Shown here piece by piece: positions 1 to 11,700 of a stretch of 64,000 nt of DNA. Source of the stretch: Mactromeris polynyma (taxonomy: Eukaryota; Mollusca; Bivalvia; Venerida; Mactridae); assembly GCA_032209605.1 (NCBI GenBank), contig JASFXZ010000001.1:26726619-26790618 (forward strand), in the 5' to 3' direction. The first letter of the stretch is position 1. Each line of letters starts with the position of its first letter. The position numbers and the translations under genes were made by a program. The notes below the pieces were generated by a model. It was not told the DNA's origin. It ran no database searches and saw only the letters and a program-made list of their open reading frames with translations.

Positions 1-211
1 CCTCACGCCAAAGATGTAGGTGTGAGCACGGAGGGTGTCGCCGAACTGGTGTTAGTCTATACGGCTGTTGATCTTGTGGCCCGGGTGTCATTCGGTTATA
101 TTTCAGACAAAGGATGGCTCCGACGATCAACGCTGATCAGCATAACAACATTCATAGTGTCAATAAGCGCACATATGTTGCGATTCTATACAAGTTACAG
201 TACTTTAATCG
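1..211 (+). CDS. SLC16 monocarboxylate transporter-like, internal coding exon (partial gene, 5' end outside window)
   Basis: Third-last coding exon of a major-facilitator transporter resembling the SLC16 (MCT) family, which carries monocarboxylates such as lactate and pyruvate, usually with protons, across the plasma membrane. Frame 1 is open from the window edge. It encodes a helix with DLVARVSFG (visible residues 24-32), followed by YISDKGWLRRS and another hydrophobic stretch. The Asp24 and Arg28 pair aligns, from memory of the family, with the Asp-x-x-x-Arg pair in helix 8 of MCT1 that takes part in substrate and proton coupling. The exon stops after one base of a codon at a consensus donor (G|GTAAG, GT at 212-213). 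The upstream coding exons are off the window, so the true start is not visible. The next exons (1844-1999, 2524-2678) continue the same protein in frame. Together the three give 173 residues, against about 430-540 for whole MCTs. The substrate cannot be told from this part. Confidence 0.82.
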
Positions 212-1843
212 GTAAGCTATTATATGAAGTATCCCGAGTTTCCAAAATTATAAATACAGTACATGTAATTGCAATTTCAGAGCTCGAGGGCACAAGTCGA
301 ATGATGTTAAACAAGTTCTATATATTTGTTTCACTAAATGATGTTAAACAAGTTCTATCTATTTGTTTCACTAAATGATGTTAAACAAGTTCTATATATT
401 TGTTTCACTAAATGATGTTAAACAAGTTCTATCTATTTGTTTCACTAAATGATGTTAAACAAGTTCTATCTATTTGTTGCACTAAATGATGTTAAACAAG
501 TTCTATCTATTTGTTTCACTAAATGATGTTAAACAAGTTCTATCTATTTGTTTCACTAAATGATGTTAAACAAGTTCTATCTATTTGTTGCACTAAATGA
601 TGTTAAACAAGTTCTATCTATTTGTTTCACTAAATGATGTTAAACAAGTTCTATCTATTTGTTGCACTAAATGATGTTAAACAAGTTCTATCTATTTGTT
701 GCACTAAATGATGTTAAACAAGTTCTATCTATTTGTTGCACTAAATGATGTTAAACAAGTTCTATCTATTTGTTTCACTAAATGATGTTAAACAAGTTCT
801 ATCTATTTGTTGCACTAAATGATGTTAAACAAGTTCTATCTATTTGTTTCACTAAATGATGTTAAACAAGTTCTATCTATTTGTTGCACTAAATGATGTT
901 AAACAAGTTCTATCTATTTGTTGCACTAAATGATGTTAAACAAGTTCTATCTATTTGTTTCACTAAATGATGTTAAACAAGTTCTATCTATTTGTTGCAC
1001 TAAATGATGTTAAACAAGTTCTATCTATTTGTTTCACTAAATGATGTTAAACAAGTTCTATCTATTTGTTGCACTAAATGATGTTAAACAAGTTCTATCT
1101 ATTTGTTGCACTAAATGATGTTAAACAAGTTCTATCTATTTGTTTCACTAAATGATGTTAAACAAGTTCTATCTATTTGTTGCACTAAATGATGTTAAAC
1201 AAGTTCTATCTATTTGTTTCACTAAATGATGTTAAACAAGTTCTATCTATTTGTTGCACTAAATGATGTTAAACAAGTTCTATCTATTTGTTGCACTAAA
1301 TGATGTTAAACAAGTTCTATCTATTTGTTGCACTAAATGATGTTAAACAAGTTCTATCTATTTGTTTCACTAAATGATGTTAAACAAGTTCTATATATTT
1401 GTTTCACTAAATGATGTTAAACAAGTTCTATATATTTGTTGCACTAAATGATGTTAAACAAGTTCTATCTATTTGTTGCACTAAATGATGTTAAACAAGT
1501 TCTATCTATTTGTTGCACTAAATGATGTTAAACAAGTTCTATCTATTTGTTGCACTAAATGATGTTAAACAAGTTCTATCTATTTGTTGCACTAAATGAT
1601 GTTAAACAAGTTCTATCTATTTGTTGCACTAAATGATGTTAAACAAGTTCTATCTATTTGTTGCACTAAATGATGTTAAACAAGTTCTATCTATTTGTTG
1701 CACTAAATGATGTTAAACAAGTTTTATCTATTTGTTGCACTAAATGATGTTAAACAAGTTCTATCTATTTGTTGCACTAAACTTCTGTCTCATGTGGACC
1801 CTGTGGAAACGGAAAACATTCATTTTTTTCAAAATATTTTCAG
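212..1843 (+). other. Intron of the SLC16-like gene, filled by a minisatellite
   Basis: Phase-1 GT/AG intron of 1632 bp inferred from the coding continuity of the flanking exons. About 1480 bp of it (301-1780) is a 37-bp tandem repeat. Only about 90 bp of unique sequence remains next to the donor and about 60 bp next to the acceptor, including the CATTTTTTTC-type pyrimidine tract. Length changes in the array would change intron size without touching the coding sequence. Confidence 0.75.
301..1780. repeat. Minisatellite, 37-bp unit, 40.0 copies, with a five-unit higher-order pattern
   Basis: The unit begins ATGATGTTAAACAAG and ends with TTGTTTCACTAA or TTGTTGCACTAA. The starts step 301, 338, 375 and so on at exactly 37 bp, giving 1480 bp or 40 copies. 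The TTTC (T) and TTGC (G) variants are not random: units 7-11, 13-17, 18-22 and 23-27 all read T-G-T-G-G, and units 31-40 are all G. A second polymorphism (TATATATT versus TATCTATT) marks units 1, 3, 30 and 31, close to both edges of the variable zone. The array lies inside an intron of the SLC16-like gene. Short open frames across it (for example 1707-1928) are artefacts. Confidence 0.95.
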
Positions 1844-1999
1844 TTTTTGCTGTGGTACTAGGTTTGGTGTCGGGTCTGTATTTCTCCATTTACCCGGTAG
1901 TGATCACAGATTATATGACGCTCGGTAAACTACAAAGTTGCCTTGGCTTTACTGCCTTAGTTCACGGCTTTACTGTCGCCGTGACATTTTTTCTTGTCG
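1844..1999 (+). CDS. SLC16 monocarboxylate transporter-like, penultimate coding exon
   Basis: Continues the transporter from the exon ending at 211. The acceptor is a polypyrimidine tract followed by TTTTCAG (AG 1842-1843), and the donor is CG|GTAAGT (GT 2000-2001). Both flanking introns are phase 1, so the split codon at 211/1844 gives Val and the reading frame stays open across all three exons. The exon encodes GLVSGLYFSIYPVVITDYM and then LGKLQSCLGFTALVHG. This is the pattern of SLC16 helices 10-11, where a Gly-rich helix is followed by a short loop and the 'KL..A.G...L..G' block. The intron upstream of it (212-1843) consists almost entirely of a 37-bp minisatellite. Exon length is 156 bp. 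Confidence 0.82.
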
Positions 2000-2523
2000 G
2001 TAAGTACATTTTGTTAATTTTACTGATAAATGTTATCATTGGTAAAATCGACGTGTTTTGTTATTTTAGCTTTTCCGGAGCGTTTAAACGAGCGGGTTGA
2101 CGATCGAATGGTCATTGAATCATGAACGTATACAATACTTCACATAGTTCACACAAAGTTTGAATACTTTTATCGCAAAATAATGAAAACGATTTATAAT
2201 AATACGTTTCCAGACAATATGAACCGTTTGTTACGATACGATACGATACACAACTAGCGTGACATTATGACGAGTTTAAATGAAGTCGTCTCCCTTTTCT
2301 TGACAAAGCTCTAGCATGAAGACGATTTGGAAAAAAATGAATTAATAAGATATGATACACATTTATCGAGACTGCCGGAAGAATTTGGAGACTGCCTCAC
2401 AGTATCATGTTTGGAACATAGTTGTTTCATATGGAGGTTAGAACTGTCATTATTGACACCGATCACAATTCATCAGTAATGCGCAATAAACGTAATAGAA
2501 AACACGTGTTTCAATTATTTCAG

Positions 2524-2678
2524 GTTACCTGCGGGATATCTCGGGCAGTTACGTTGTGCCATACCATTTTATTGGGGTCCAGGCGTTTATTGGGGCTGTT
2601 GTCATGTTTGCATTGCCATTTGTTGAACGATACCAAGAGTCAAGAAGGAAAGAGAATACAACTATGCACGTTTCATGA
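2524..2678 (+). CDS. SLC16 monocarboxylate transporter-like, terminal coding exon with stop
   Basis: The last coding exon follows an acceptor at ATTATTTCAG (AG 2522-2523). The split codon (1999 + 2524-2525) gives Gly and starts GYLRDISGSYVVPYHFIG. This is the SLC16 signature just before the final helix (family pattern G-x-L-x-D-x-(S/T)-G-S/D-Y). A last helix, AFIGAVVMFALPF, follows, then a short basic and polar cytoplasmic tail (ERYQESRRKE...MHVS) and a TGA stop at 2676-2678. The tail is short for an MCT. No AATAAA is obvious directly downstream; an ATTAAA variant lies near 3206, but I cannot assign it. Confidence 0.82.
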
Positions 2679-3472
2679 TGCACACAATTGTCTCTGTTAT
2701 TTTTATTTTAACTGTTGTGAAACATTCCATTACATATATTTCCATAAAATATATCAACAAATGTCTAGCTTACTTTACTCGTCGTGACTGTACACTGTTG
2801 AGATTTCCCTTGACCCCGGTGCTTGTTCACAGGGTTAACTGTATTTCCCGGTGCTTGTTTACAGGGTTAACTGTATGTCCCGGTGCTTGTTCACAGGGTT
2901 AACTGTATAGTTTAATAGTTTCCATGCAAATTGAGGGAACATGACAGCAATGGTGAAAGTTTTGTTATAAAAATATCAGATGATGTTAAAATGTTGTCAG
3001 TGCTCGTGAGTGTAGGATAGTTGGTAAGATCAAGATAACATATCCTCAGCAACGCATTGAATATGTTACAAAATCATCGACATTCCCCATACACATCACA
3101 TCATCTACGAGATATATACATTTGTCATCATAAAATACAACGGAAAAGTTTCCGGAATTGACCGAAGTATTTCCATAATAGATTTCGGATCATGTGCATA
3201 ATCTTGCATTAAATGATTTCAAATCTGGCTACAACTTGCATGTGTGCCTTGTGTGCATAATATGAACTATGACTGAGTTAAGGTAGTCACGTATTCTTTG
3301 AAAGTATTATCTATACGTGACTATATTATAGTTAATAGAATACAGTTACATGTCTCCGTCATATCGAGGAATTTGCCTCAAACGGTCATGACGGTTGAAT
3401 CATCGATATGTGGTAGAATTTTCCTATTGATAAGAAGGGGAAATCAGTAAATGGTTATGACGTCAATAACTG
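2679..3472. other. Downstream of the SLC16-like gene: 3' UTR and intergenic DNA, no further gene seen
   Basis: AT-rich sequence after the stop codon. It contains a three-copy 32-bp repeat (2817-2908) and otherwise no reading frame I would support. The frames at 2422-2787 and 2675-2902 overlap the terminal exon and the repeat in the wrong phase. Confidence 0.6.
2817..2908. repeat. Short tandem repeat, 32-bp unit, about 2.9 copies
   Basis: The unit starts CGGTGCTTGTTCACAGGG and continues with TTAACTGTAT. Three copies follow each other with single-base differences (TTCAC/TTTAC, TATTTCC/TATGTCC). It sits in the probable 3' UTR or just beyond the SLC16-like gene. Confidence 0.85.
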
Positions 3473-5396
3473 TACTGGTGCTAACCCACCGATAGTTTCC
3501 TCAAGGCTACTGGATACATCTACTGGTGCTAACCCACGGATATTTTCCTCAAGGCTACTGGATACATCTACTGGTGCTAACTCACCGATAGTTTCCTCAA
3601 GGCTACTGGATACATCTACTGGTGCTAACCCACCGATAGTTTCCTCAAGGCTACTGGATACATCTGCTGGTGCTAACCCACCGATAGTTTCCTCAAGGCT
3701 ACTGGATACATCTACTGGTGCTAACTCACCGATAGTTTCCTCAAGGCTACTGGATACATCTACTGGTGCTAACCCACCGATAGTTTCCTCAAGGCAACTG
3801 GATACATCTACTGGTGCTAACTCGCCGATAGTTTCCTCAAGGCTACTGGATACATCTACTGGTGCTAACTCACGGATAGTTTCCTCAAGGCTACTGGATA
3901 CATCTACTGGTGCTAACTCACCGATAGTTTCCTCAAGGCTACTGGATACATCTTCTGGTGCTAACCCACCGATAGTTTCCTCAAGGCTACTGGATACATC
4001 TTCTGGTGCTAACCCACCGATAGTCTCCTAAATGCTACTGGATACATCTACTGGTGCTAACCCACCGATAGTTTCCTAAATGCTACTGGATAAATCTTCT
4101 GGTGCTAACCCACCGATAGTCTCCTAAATGCTACTGGATACATCTACTGGTGCTAACCCACCGATAGTTTCCTAAATGCTACTGGATACATCTACTGGTG
4201 CTAACCCACCGATAGTTTCCTCAAGGCTACTGGATACATCTACTGGTGCTAACCCACCGATAGTCTCCTAAAGGCTACTGGATACATCTACTGGTGCTAA
4301 CCCACCGATAGTTTCCTCAAGGCTACTGGATACATCTACTGGTGCTAATCACCGATAGTCTCCTAAATGCTACTGGATACATCTACTGGTGCTAACCCAC
4401 CGATAGTTTTCTCACGGCTACTGGATACATCTACTGGTGCTAACCCACCGATAGTTTCCTCAAGGCTACTGGATACATCTACTGGTGCTAACCCACCGAT
4501 AGTTTCCTCACGGCTACTGGATACATCTACTGGTGCTAACCCACCGATAGAATCCTAAAGGCTACTGGATACATCTTCTGGTGCTAACCCACCGATAGTT
4601 TCCTCAAGGCTACTGGATACATCTACTGGTGCTAACCCACCGATAGTTTCCTCAAGGCTACTGGATACATCTACTGGTGCTAACCCACCGATAGTCTCCT
4701 AAATGCTACTGGATACATCTGCTGGTGCTAACCCACCGATAGTTTCCTCAAGGCTACTGGATACATCTACTGGTGCTAACCCAACGATAGTTTCCTCAAG
4801 GCTACTGGATACATCTACTGGTGCTAACCCACCGATAGTTTCCTCAAGGCTACTGGATACATCTACTGGTGCTAACCCACCGATAGTTTCCTCAAGGCTA
4901 CTGGATACATCTGCTGGTGCTAATCACCGATAGTTTCCTCAAGGCTACTGGATAAATCTACTGGTGCTAACCCACCGATAGTTTCCTCAAGGCTACTGGA
5001 TACATCTGCTGGTGCTAACCCAACGATAGTTTCCTCAAGGTTAATGGATACATCTACTGGTGCTAACCCACCGATAGTTTCCTAAAGGCTACTTGATACA
5101 TCTACTGGTGCTAACCCACCGATAGTCTCCTAAATGCTACTGGATACATCTTCTGGTGCTAACCCACCGATAGTTTCCTCAAGGCTACTGGATACATCTA
5201 CTGGTGCTAACCCACCGATAGTTTCCTCAATGCTACTGGATACATCTTCTTGTGCTAACCCACCGATAGTTTCCTCAATGCTACTGGATACATCTTCTGG
5301 TGCTAACCCACCGATAGTCTCCTCAATGCTACTGGATACATCTTCTGGTGCTAACCCACCGATAGTCTCCTAAATGCTACTGGATAAATCTTCTGC
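3473..5396. repeat. Minisatellite, 48-bp unit, about 40 copies
   Basis: The unit contains CTACTGGATACATC, TACTGGTGCTAACCC and ACCGATAGTTTCCTC; CTACTGG starts at 3507 and 3555 give a 48-bp period. Variants include TACTGG/TTCTGG/TGCTGG, AACCCACC/AACTCACC/AATCACC and CTCAAGG/CTAAATG. Since 48 is a multiple of three, one + frame reads a 16-residue repeat with core LLDTS.GANPPIVSS. The CTAAATG variants put a stop in that frame, and single-base deletions shift it, so the frame is broken many times (open pieces 4367-4558, 4703-4933, 5134-5373). I read it as non-coding. Confidence 0.93.
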
Positions 5397-5662
5397 TGAA
5401 TTGCATTGTAGTAAGCTATAACATATCTGATTCAAATAGAATCACGTTTATTGCATCAATCACTTTGTCACAATGAAGGGAAGATTCTCAACACAATGAT
5501 AGGTTAGCTTTTTTGACCATCACACTATGACAGAGACCTTATATGAACGTATTGAGCGTGTTTCAGATAATGATGATAGCTTTAAAAGTGCAAATAATGC
5601 CTGTAAACACCATTCTTCCTCATTATATGACGTTTGCGTTGTTATTACAAGAAAGGTGTGTC
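5397..5662. other. Spacer without recognised feature
   Basis: Unique sequence between the 48-bp minisatellite and the foldback element. A 72-codon + frame (5527-5745) and its antisense counterpart (5520-5711) run into the foldback element and show no recognisable motif. I do not support either as a gene. Confidence 0.5.
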
Positions 5663-5965
5663 TTACGGAAGCCTGCGGTGACATTTCAGCTTCAAGAATT
5701 CGCGAATTCAAGTTAATTCATGAATTCACGAGTGCAACTTCATGAATTCACGATTTCAAATTTACGAATTCGCGAATTCAACTTAAAGAATTGATGATTT
5801 CAACTTCACGAATTCGCGATTTTAACTTCGAGAATTCACAATCTGAACTTCACGATTTGAATTTCACGAATTCACAATTTCAACTTCATAAAATTCATAT
5901 CATGAATTCTTGACGTTGAAATCGTGAATTCTTGAAGCTGAAATGTCACCACCAGGCTTTCGTAA
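5663..5965. mobile_element. Foldback (MITE-like) element with GAATTC-rich core
   Basis: The two ends are inverted copies of about 40 bp. The left end (5663-5702) reads TTACGGAAGCCTG and then GGTGACATTTCAGCTTCAAG. The right end (5926-5965), reverse complemented, reads TTACGAAAGCCTGG and then TGGTGACATTTCAGCTTCAA. Between them is a degenerate run of about 20-bp units of the form TTCAACTTCACGAATTCGCG, containing eleven GAATTC hexamers over the whole element. No coding capacity is visible. No clear target-site duplication was found, so the exact boundary and superfamily are open. Confidence 0.65.
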
Positions 5966-6309
5966 TTTTAGAACTGAGACCAGTCCGTACTTCCTGTTGA
6001 GATATATCAAGCTATGTTCACAATCTAATTCAATTAATGAAGTGAACATTATGCATGCATACAGTATGCTCGTAACTTGATGAACTACAATACGTGATGG
6101 AAGCGTTAACCCTGACACAGCGTGATACATCACAGTGATACATCACAGTTACTGAACGCTCGTTATATCCACTAGACGATCTATGCATCATTTCCGTCAA
6201 TTGTATGTAGGATTTTGATGAATAAATATTACATTTGAATCTGACGATACGGCACCCCGTGTCTTGGTGTATCGAAAATGTAAAATAAAAAAACACCGTT
6301 CATGCTCAT
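5966..6309. other. Spacer without recognised feature
   Basis: About 340 bp of AT-rich unique sequence. Small minus-strand frames (5900-6133, 6030-6296) have no recognisable motif and one runs into the foldback element. Confidence 0.5.
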
Positions 6310-6568
6310 GCTCACCGTTCGTGTACTCGTGATAGTGAGTAGTTCTGCTCACCGTTCGTGTACTAGTGATAGTGAGTAGTTCTGCTCACCGTTCGTGTAC
6401 TAGTGATAGTGTGTAGTTCTGCTCACCGTTCGTGTACTAGTGATAGTGTGTAGTTCTGCTCACCGTTCGTGTACTAGTGATAGTGTGTAGTTCTGCTCAC
6501 CGTTCGTGTACTAGTGATAGTGTGTAGTTCTGCTCACCGTTCGTGTACTAGTGATAGTGTGTAGTTCT
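6310..6568. repeat. Minisatellite, 37-bp unit, 7.0 copies
   Basis: The unit starts GCTCACCGTTCGTGTACTAG and continues TGATAGTGTGTAGTTCT. Starts at 6310 and 6347 give a period of 37 bp. The first two copies carry GAGTAG instead of GTGTAG, and the first also has ACTCG for ACTAG, so the left edge is the most diverged. It shares only its period, not its sequence, with the 37-bp arrays at 301 and 43011. Confidence 0.95.
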
Positions 6569-6751
6569 GCCATATGTTACATAGCAATCTAAATTCAACA
6601 CGGGTAATTTTGTCAGTCACAGTGACACGGGTTAACCGATCCCATACTGTCAATTTTAGTCATTAACGAAGCAACTTGATTATACGAAAAATAATGTTTT
6701 TTCGAATGATAGACACTTAAAGTTTCTTTACATGCATTTATATAATTATGT

Positions 6752-6880
6752 AATTAAGAAAAAGTTTATTTTCAATTTCAGTAGGGCCAAAGGCCCATGT
6801 GAATATACAATACATACACACATATATACAGACGTTGACAACAGGTGGCTATGGGTCTAATTCAAAACGATATTACGACA
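6752..6880 (-). mobile_element. Possible 3' end of a non-LTR retrotransposon (fragment)
   Basis: On the minus strand this reads ATTCACATGGGCCTTTGGCC, then CTACTGAAATTGAAAATAAA and an A-rich stretch. That arrangement, a short GGCC palindrome followed by an A/T-rich tail, resembles from memory the 3' termini of several molluscan LINE families. No reverse-transcriptase frame is attached, so it would be a strongly 5'-truncated copy. A database comparison is needed to confirm it. Confidence 0.3.
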
Positions 6881-8397
6881 CAATAATAGATACATATTAG
6901 TGAGTAGTGATGTAGCTAATAATCGTTCTAATTGATAGTTTATACGCCAGGTGGACTTAAAACAACATCACAGAATACATCAAATACACGATATGTATAT
7001 TTACTTACCTTACATCCAAGCTTCATGTAACTTATGTTGGTTGGATGATGTACTCCAAAATTTCATAAATTTAATAGATTTGTAAATCCCATTTCATGGG
7101 GAATATAAATACTAGTGATTGATATAATAATTCATTATATAACTGGATTTATATATCAATACATGTAAAATAAAATGAAAATCAATCAAAGTAATTAAAA
7201 CATTTTCTTGTTGTTATTGTAGTTTGATACATGTTTGCATTATATATGATGGAATAAAATACAACATAAACTGAAGAAATGTGTTTTGGTACGCAATGTT
7301 GATTCCTAATACATGTTTTCGTTATATTTGAAATGATGAGATTAATTACAATGTTGGCACATATAACATAACGACCTTCTACAAAGCCTACACTATTTCT
7401 GTTGTAGTACCAACGCGTCTGTTAAGACTGTATAACAAATCATGCAATCCTTCGTATGTCATTTCCTTGTCGTAAATATAACAACAAGACAACATGCACT
7501 GAATAATTTACCTCTTCCGTCGACCTACATTATCACTGTCTGAATCAGTACTCTTGTCCATCATGCTGTCTGAATCAGTACGTTTGTCCATTACAAGTGG
7601 TTAAAACATGACAACAAATAACGTAGTAATAATACGATCGTAAATGAGTGAGTTTCTGACAAGTGTCATGCACTTAATACCGTGCGGACCATCAAAGAAA
7701 ACAATAAAAAGTCTCACATGTATAGCGTCGGAGTCATAACTCACTTTCAGAGAGAAAAAAGTACTACATGTTTTGTCATTGCCATTTTACGAAAAAGGGA
7801 TGATTATTTAAACAAAATTAGTTAATGGCCTCATAAAATTGTAAACAATGAAAAGAATTCCAGTATACGGCATTGAAATCACCTCAAGTTACCTTTGAAC
7901 AACATTCATACCTGTTTTTTTTTAAATTTGAAATACATTTTAAAATTAATAATATAGAGAGTTGTTTTCTTTAAAAAAATACTATTGTTGGTCTTATTAG
8001 TGTTTGTGTACTGAAAATACATGATATTTTTTATCAGTGGTCGTTGATTACTAAAATAATTAAACTAATTTTTGAACACGACAAAAAAGTGTCTTCATGA
8101 AGTTTTAGTTGTTTTTCTGAACAAAAGATCTACGACATCATATGATTGATATACAATTAGATAAGTGGATTAAAATGACTTGAGTTTATGGAAAAAGTCA
8201 AACACTGATGTGACATCTCATCGTGAAGTATGTATAAGTCCGATAACTCCAAAGTGTGTTTTGGATCAGTTAATAGAAATGATTGGTGCACAATATTATT
8301 TAACAGATTTTTCGTATGACCTAAAACATTCCTTTTGATAATTTGATTATCTTTTTTAGCTTATTGTATATATAATAAATAACAAAGTTTTACATCA
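6881..8397. other. AT-rich stretch, no gene seen
   Basis: About 1.5 kb with stops in all frames at short intervals. The only structure noted is a local direct duplication of GTCTGAATCAGTAC near 7536-7590. No RNA gene or regulatory site could be supported. Confidence 0.5.
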
Positions 8398-8718
8398 GAC
8401 GGACATTAACGTACAGGAAAACGATGTTTTAAGACGATGAAATATTTACAATGTACATTCCTTATGTACAAATATATATACGACTAACTCCGTCATTACA
8501 TGTATTAACTTACGAAGAAAACATCGATGTTTTAAGATGATAAAAATAAACTTGATTCATGTACATATATTCGACACATTCGGTAACAAGATACAAATGA
8601 CTGAACAATAACGATGCTTTCGGCGATATATTAATTCAATGTACATATATCTGTACGAAAGAGCAACAACGATGTTTAACGACTACATATAATTAGACGG
8701 AGTATAACGAAGCGAAAA
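8398..8718. repeat. Degenerate repeats flanking the composite minisatellite
   Basis: Four diverged, irregularly spaced copies of an AACGATGTTTTAAGACGAT-like motif (near 8421, 8524, 8611 and 8669), alternating with AATGTACATAT motifs. Spacings are about 103, 87 and 58 bp. This looks like the decayed remains of an older tandem array, directly left of the young 70-bp array. Confidence 0.4.
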
Positions 8719-11700
8719 TGTGATAGAAGAACATGTTTACCTTGCTCAAAGCTTGTCTTCCAGTGTATTGTCCCGTTGCTCATTGTTATGTGATAGAAGA
8801 ACATGTTTACCTTGCTCAAAGCTTGTCTTCCAGTGTATTGTCTCGTTACTCATTGTTATGTGATAGAAGAACATGTTTACCTTGCTCAAAGCTTGTCTTC
8901 CAGTGTATTGTCTCGTTACTCATTGTTATGTGATAGAAGAACATGTTTACCTTGCTCAAAGCTTGTCTTCCAGTGTATTGTCTCGTTACTCAAAGCTTGT
9001 CTTCCAGTGTATTGTCTCGTTGCTCATTGTTATGTGATAGAAGAACATGTTTACCTTGCTCAAAGCTTGTCTTCCAGTGTATTGTCTCGTTGCTCATTGT
9101 TATGTGATAGAAGAACATGTTTACCTTGCTCAAAGCTTGTCTTCCAGTGTATTGTCTCGTTGCTCATTGTTATGTGATAGAACAACATGTTTACCTTGCT
9201 CAAAGCTTGTCTTCCAGTGTATTGTCTCGTTGCTCATTGTTATGTGATAGAAGAACATGTTTACCTTGCTCAAAGCTTGTCTTCCAGTGTATTGTCTCGT
9301 TGCTCATTGTTATGTGATAGAAGAACATGTTTACCTTGCTCAAAGCTTGTCTTCCAGTGTATTGTCTCGTTGCTCAAAGCTTGTCTTCCAGTGTATTGTC
9401 TCGTTACTCAAAGCTTGTCTTCCAGTGTATTGTCTCGTTGCTCATTGTTATGTGATAGAAGAACATGTTTACCTTGCTCAAAGCTTGTCTTCCAGTGTAT
9501 TGTCTCGTTGCTCTTTGTTATGTGATAGAAGAACATGTTTACCTCGCTCAAAGCTTGTCTTCAAGTGTATTGTCTCGTTGCTCATTGTTATGTGATAGAC
9601 GAACATGTTTACCTTGCTCAAAGCTTGTCTTCCAGTGTATTGTCTCGTTGCTCATTGTTATGTGATAGAAGAACATGTTTACCTTGCTCAAAGCTTGTCT
9701 TCCAGTGTATTGTCTCGTTACTCAAAGCTTGTCTTCCAGTGTATTGTCTCGTTGCTCATTGTTATGTGATAGAAGAACATGTTTACCTTGCTCAAAGCTT
9801 GTCTTCCAGTGTATTGTCTCGTTGCTCATTGTTATGTGATAGAAGAACATGTTTACCTTGCTCAAAGCTTGTCTTCAAGTGTATTGTCTCGTTGCTCATT
9901 GTTATGTGATAGACGAACATGTTTACCTTGCTCAAAGCTTGTCTTCCAGTGTATTGTCTCGTTGCTCATTGTTATGTGATAGAAGAACATGTTTACCTTG
10001 CTCAAAGCTTGTCTTCAAGTGTATTGTCTCGTTGCTCATTGTTATGTGATAGAAGAACATGTTTACCTTGCTCAAAGCTTGTCTTCCAGTGTATTGTCTC
10101 GTTGCTCATTGTTATGTGATAGAAGAACATGTTTACCTTGCTCAAAGCTTGTCTTCCAGTGTATTGTCTCGTTGCTCATTGTTATGTGATAGACGAACAT
10201 GTTTACCTTGCTCAAAGCTTGTCTTCAATTGTATTGTCTCGTTACTCATTGTTATGTGATAGAAGAACATGTTTACCTTGCTCAAAGCTTGTCTTCCAGT
10301 GTATTGTCTCGTTGCTCATTGTTATGTGATAGACGAACATGTTTACCTTGCTCAAAGCTTGTCTTCAAGTGTATTGTCTCGTTGCTCATTGTTATGTGAT
10401 AGACGAACATGTTTACCTTGCTCAAAGCTTGTCTTCAATTGAATTGTCTCGTTACTCATTGTTATGTGATAGAAGAACATGTTTACCTTGCTCAAAGCTT
10501 GTCTTCAAGTGTATTGTCTCGTTGCTCATTGTTATGTGATAGAAGAACATGTTTACCTTGCTCAAAGCTTGTCTTCAAGTGTATTGTCTCGTTGCTCATT
10601 GTTATGTGATAGAAGAACATGTTTACCTTGCTCAAAGATTGTCTTCCAGTGTATTGTCTCGTTACTCAAAGCTTGTCTTCCAGTGTATTGTCTCGTTGCT
10701 CATTGTTATGTGATAGAAGAACATGTTTACCTTGCTCAAAGATTGTCTTCCAGTGTATTGTCTCGTTGCTCATTGTTTTGTGATAGAAGAACATGTTTAC
10801 CTTGCTCAAAGATTGTCTTCCAGTGTATTGTCTCGTTACTCATTGTTATGTGATAGAAGAACATGTTTACCTTGCTCAAAGCTTGTCTTCCAGTGTATTG
10901 TCTCGTTACTCAAAGCTTGTCTTCCAGTGTATTGTCTCGTTGCTCATTGTTATGTGATAGAAGAACATGTTTACCTTGCTCAAAGCTTGTCTTCCAGTGT
11001 ATTGTCTCGTTGCTCATTGTTATGTGATAGAAGAACATGTTTACCTTGCTCAAAGCTTGTCTTCAAGTGTATTGTCTCGTTGCTCATTGTTATGTGATAG
11101 AAGAACATGTTTACCTTGCTCAAAGCTTGTCTTCCAGTGTATTGTCTCGTTACTCATTGTTATGTGATAGAAGAACATGTTTACCTTGCTCAAAGCTTGT
11201 CTTCCAGTTTATTGTCTCGTAACTCAAAGCTTGTCTTCCAGTGTATTGTCTCGTTACTCATTGTTATGTGATAGAAGAACATGTTTACCTTGCTCAAAGC
11301 TTGTCTTCCAGTTTATTGTCTCGTAACTCAAAGCTTGTCTTCCAGTGTATTGTCTCGTTACTCATTGTTATGTGATAGAAGAACATGTTTACCTTGCTCA
11401 AAGATTGTCTTCCAGTGTATTGTCTCGTTGCTCATTGTTATGTGATAGAAGAACATGTTTACCTTGCTCAAAGCTTGTCTTCCAGTGTATTGTCTCGTTA
11501 CTCATTGTTATGTGATAGAAGAACATGTTTACCTTGCTCAAAGCTTGTCTTCCAGTTTATTGTCTCGTAACTCAAAGCTTGTCTTCCAGTGTATTGTCTC
11601 GTTACTCATTGTTATGTGATAGAAGAACATGTTTACCTTGCTCAAAGCTTGTCTTCAAGTGTATTGTCTCGTTGCTCATTGTTATGTGATAGAAGAACAT

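Noticed and set aside
301..1780. CRISPR array
   Set aside because: Units are contiguous, with no distinct unique spacers, and the sequence is eukaryotic with introns. The same holds for every other array here.
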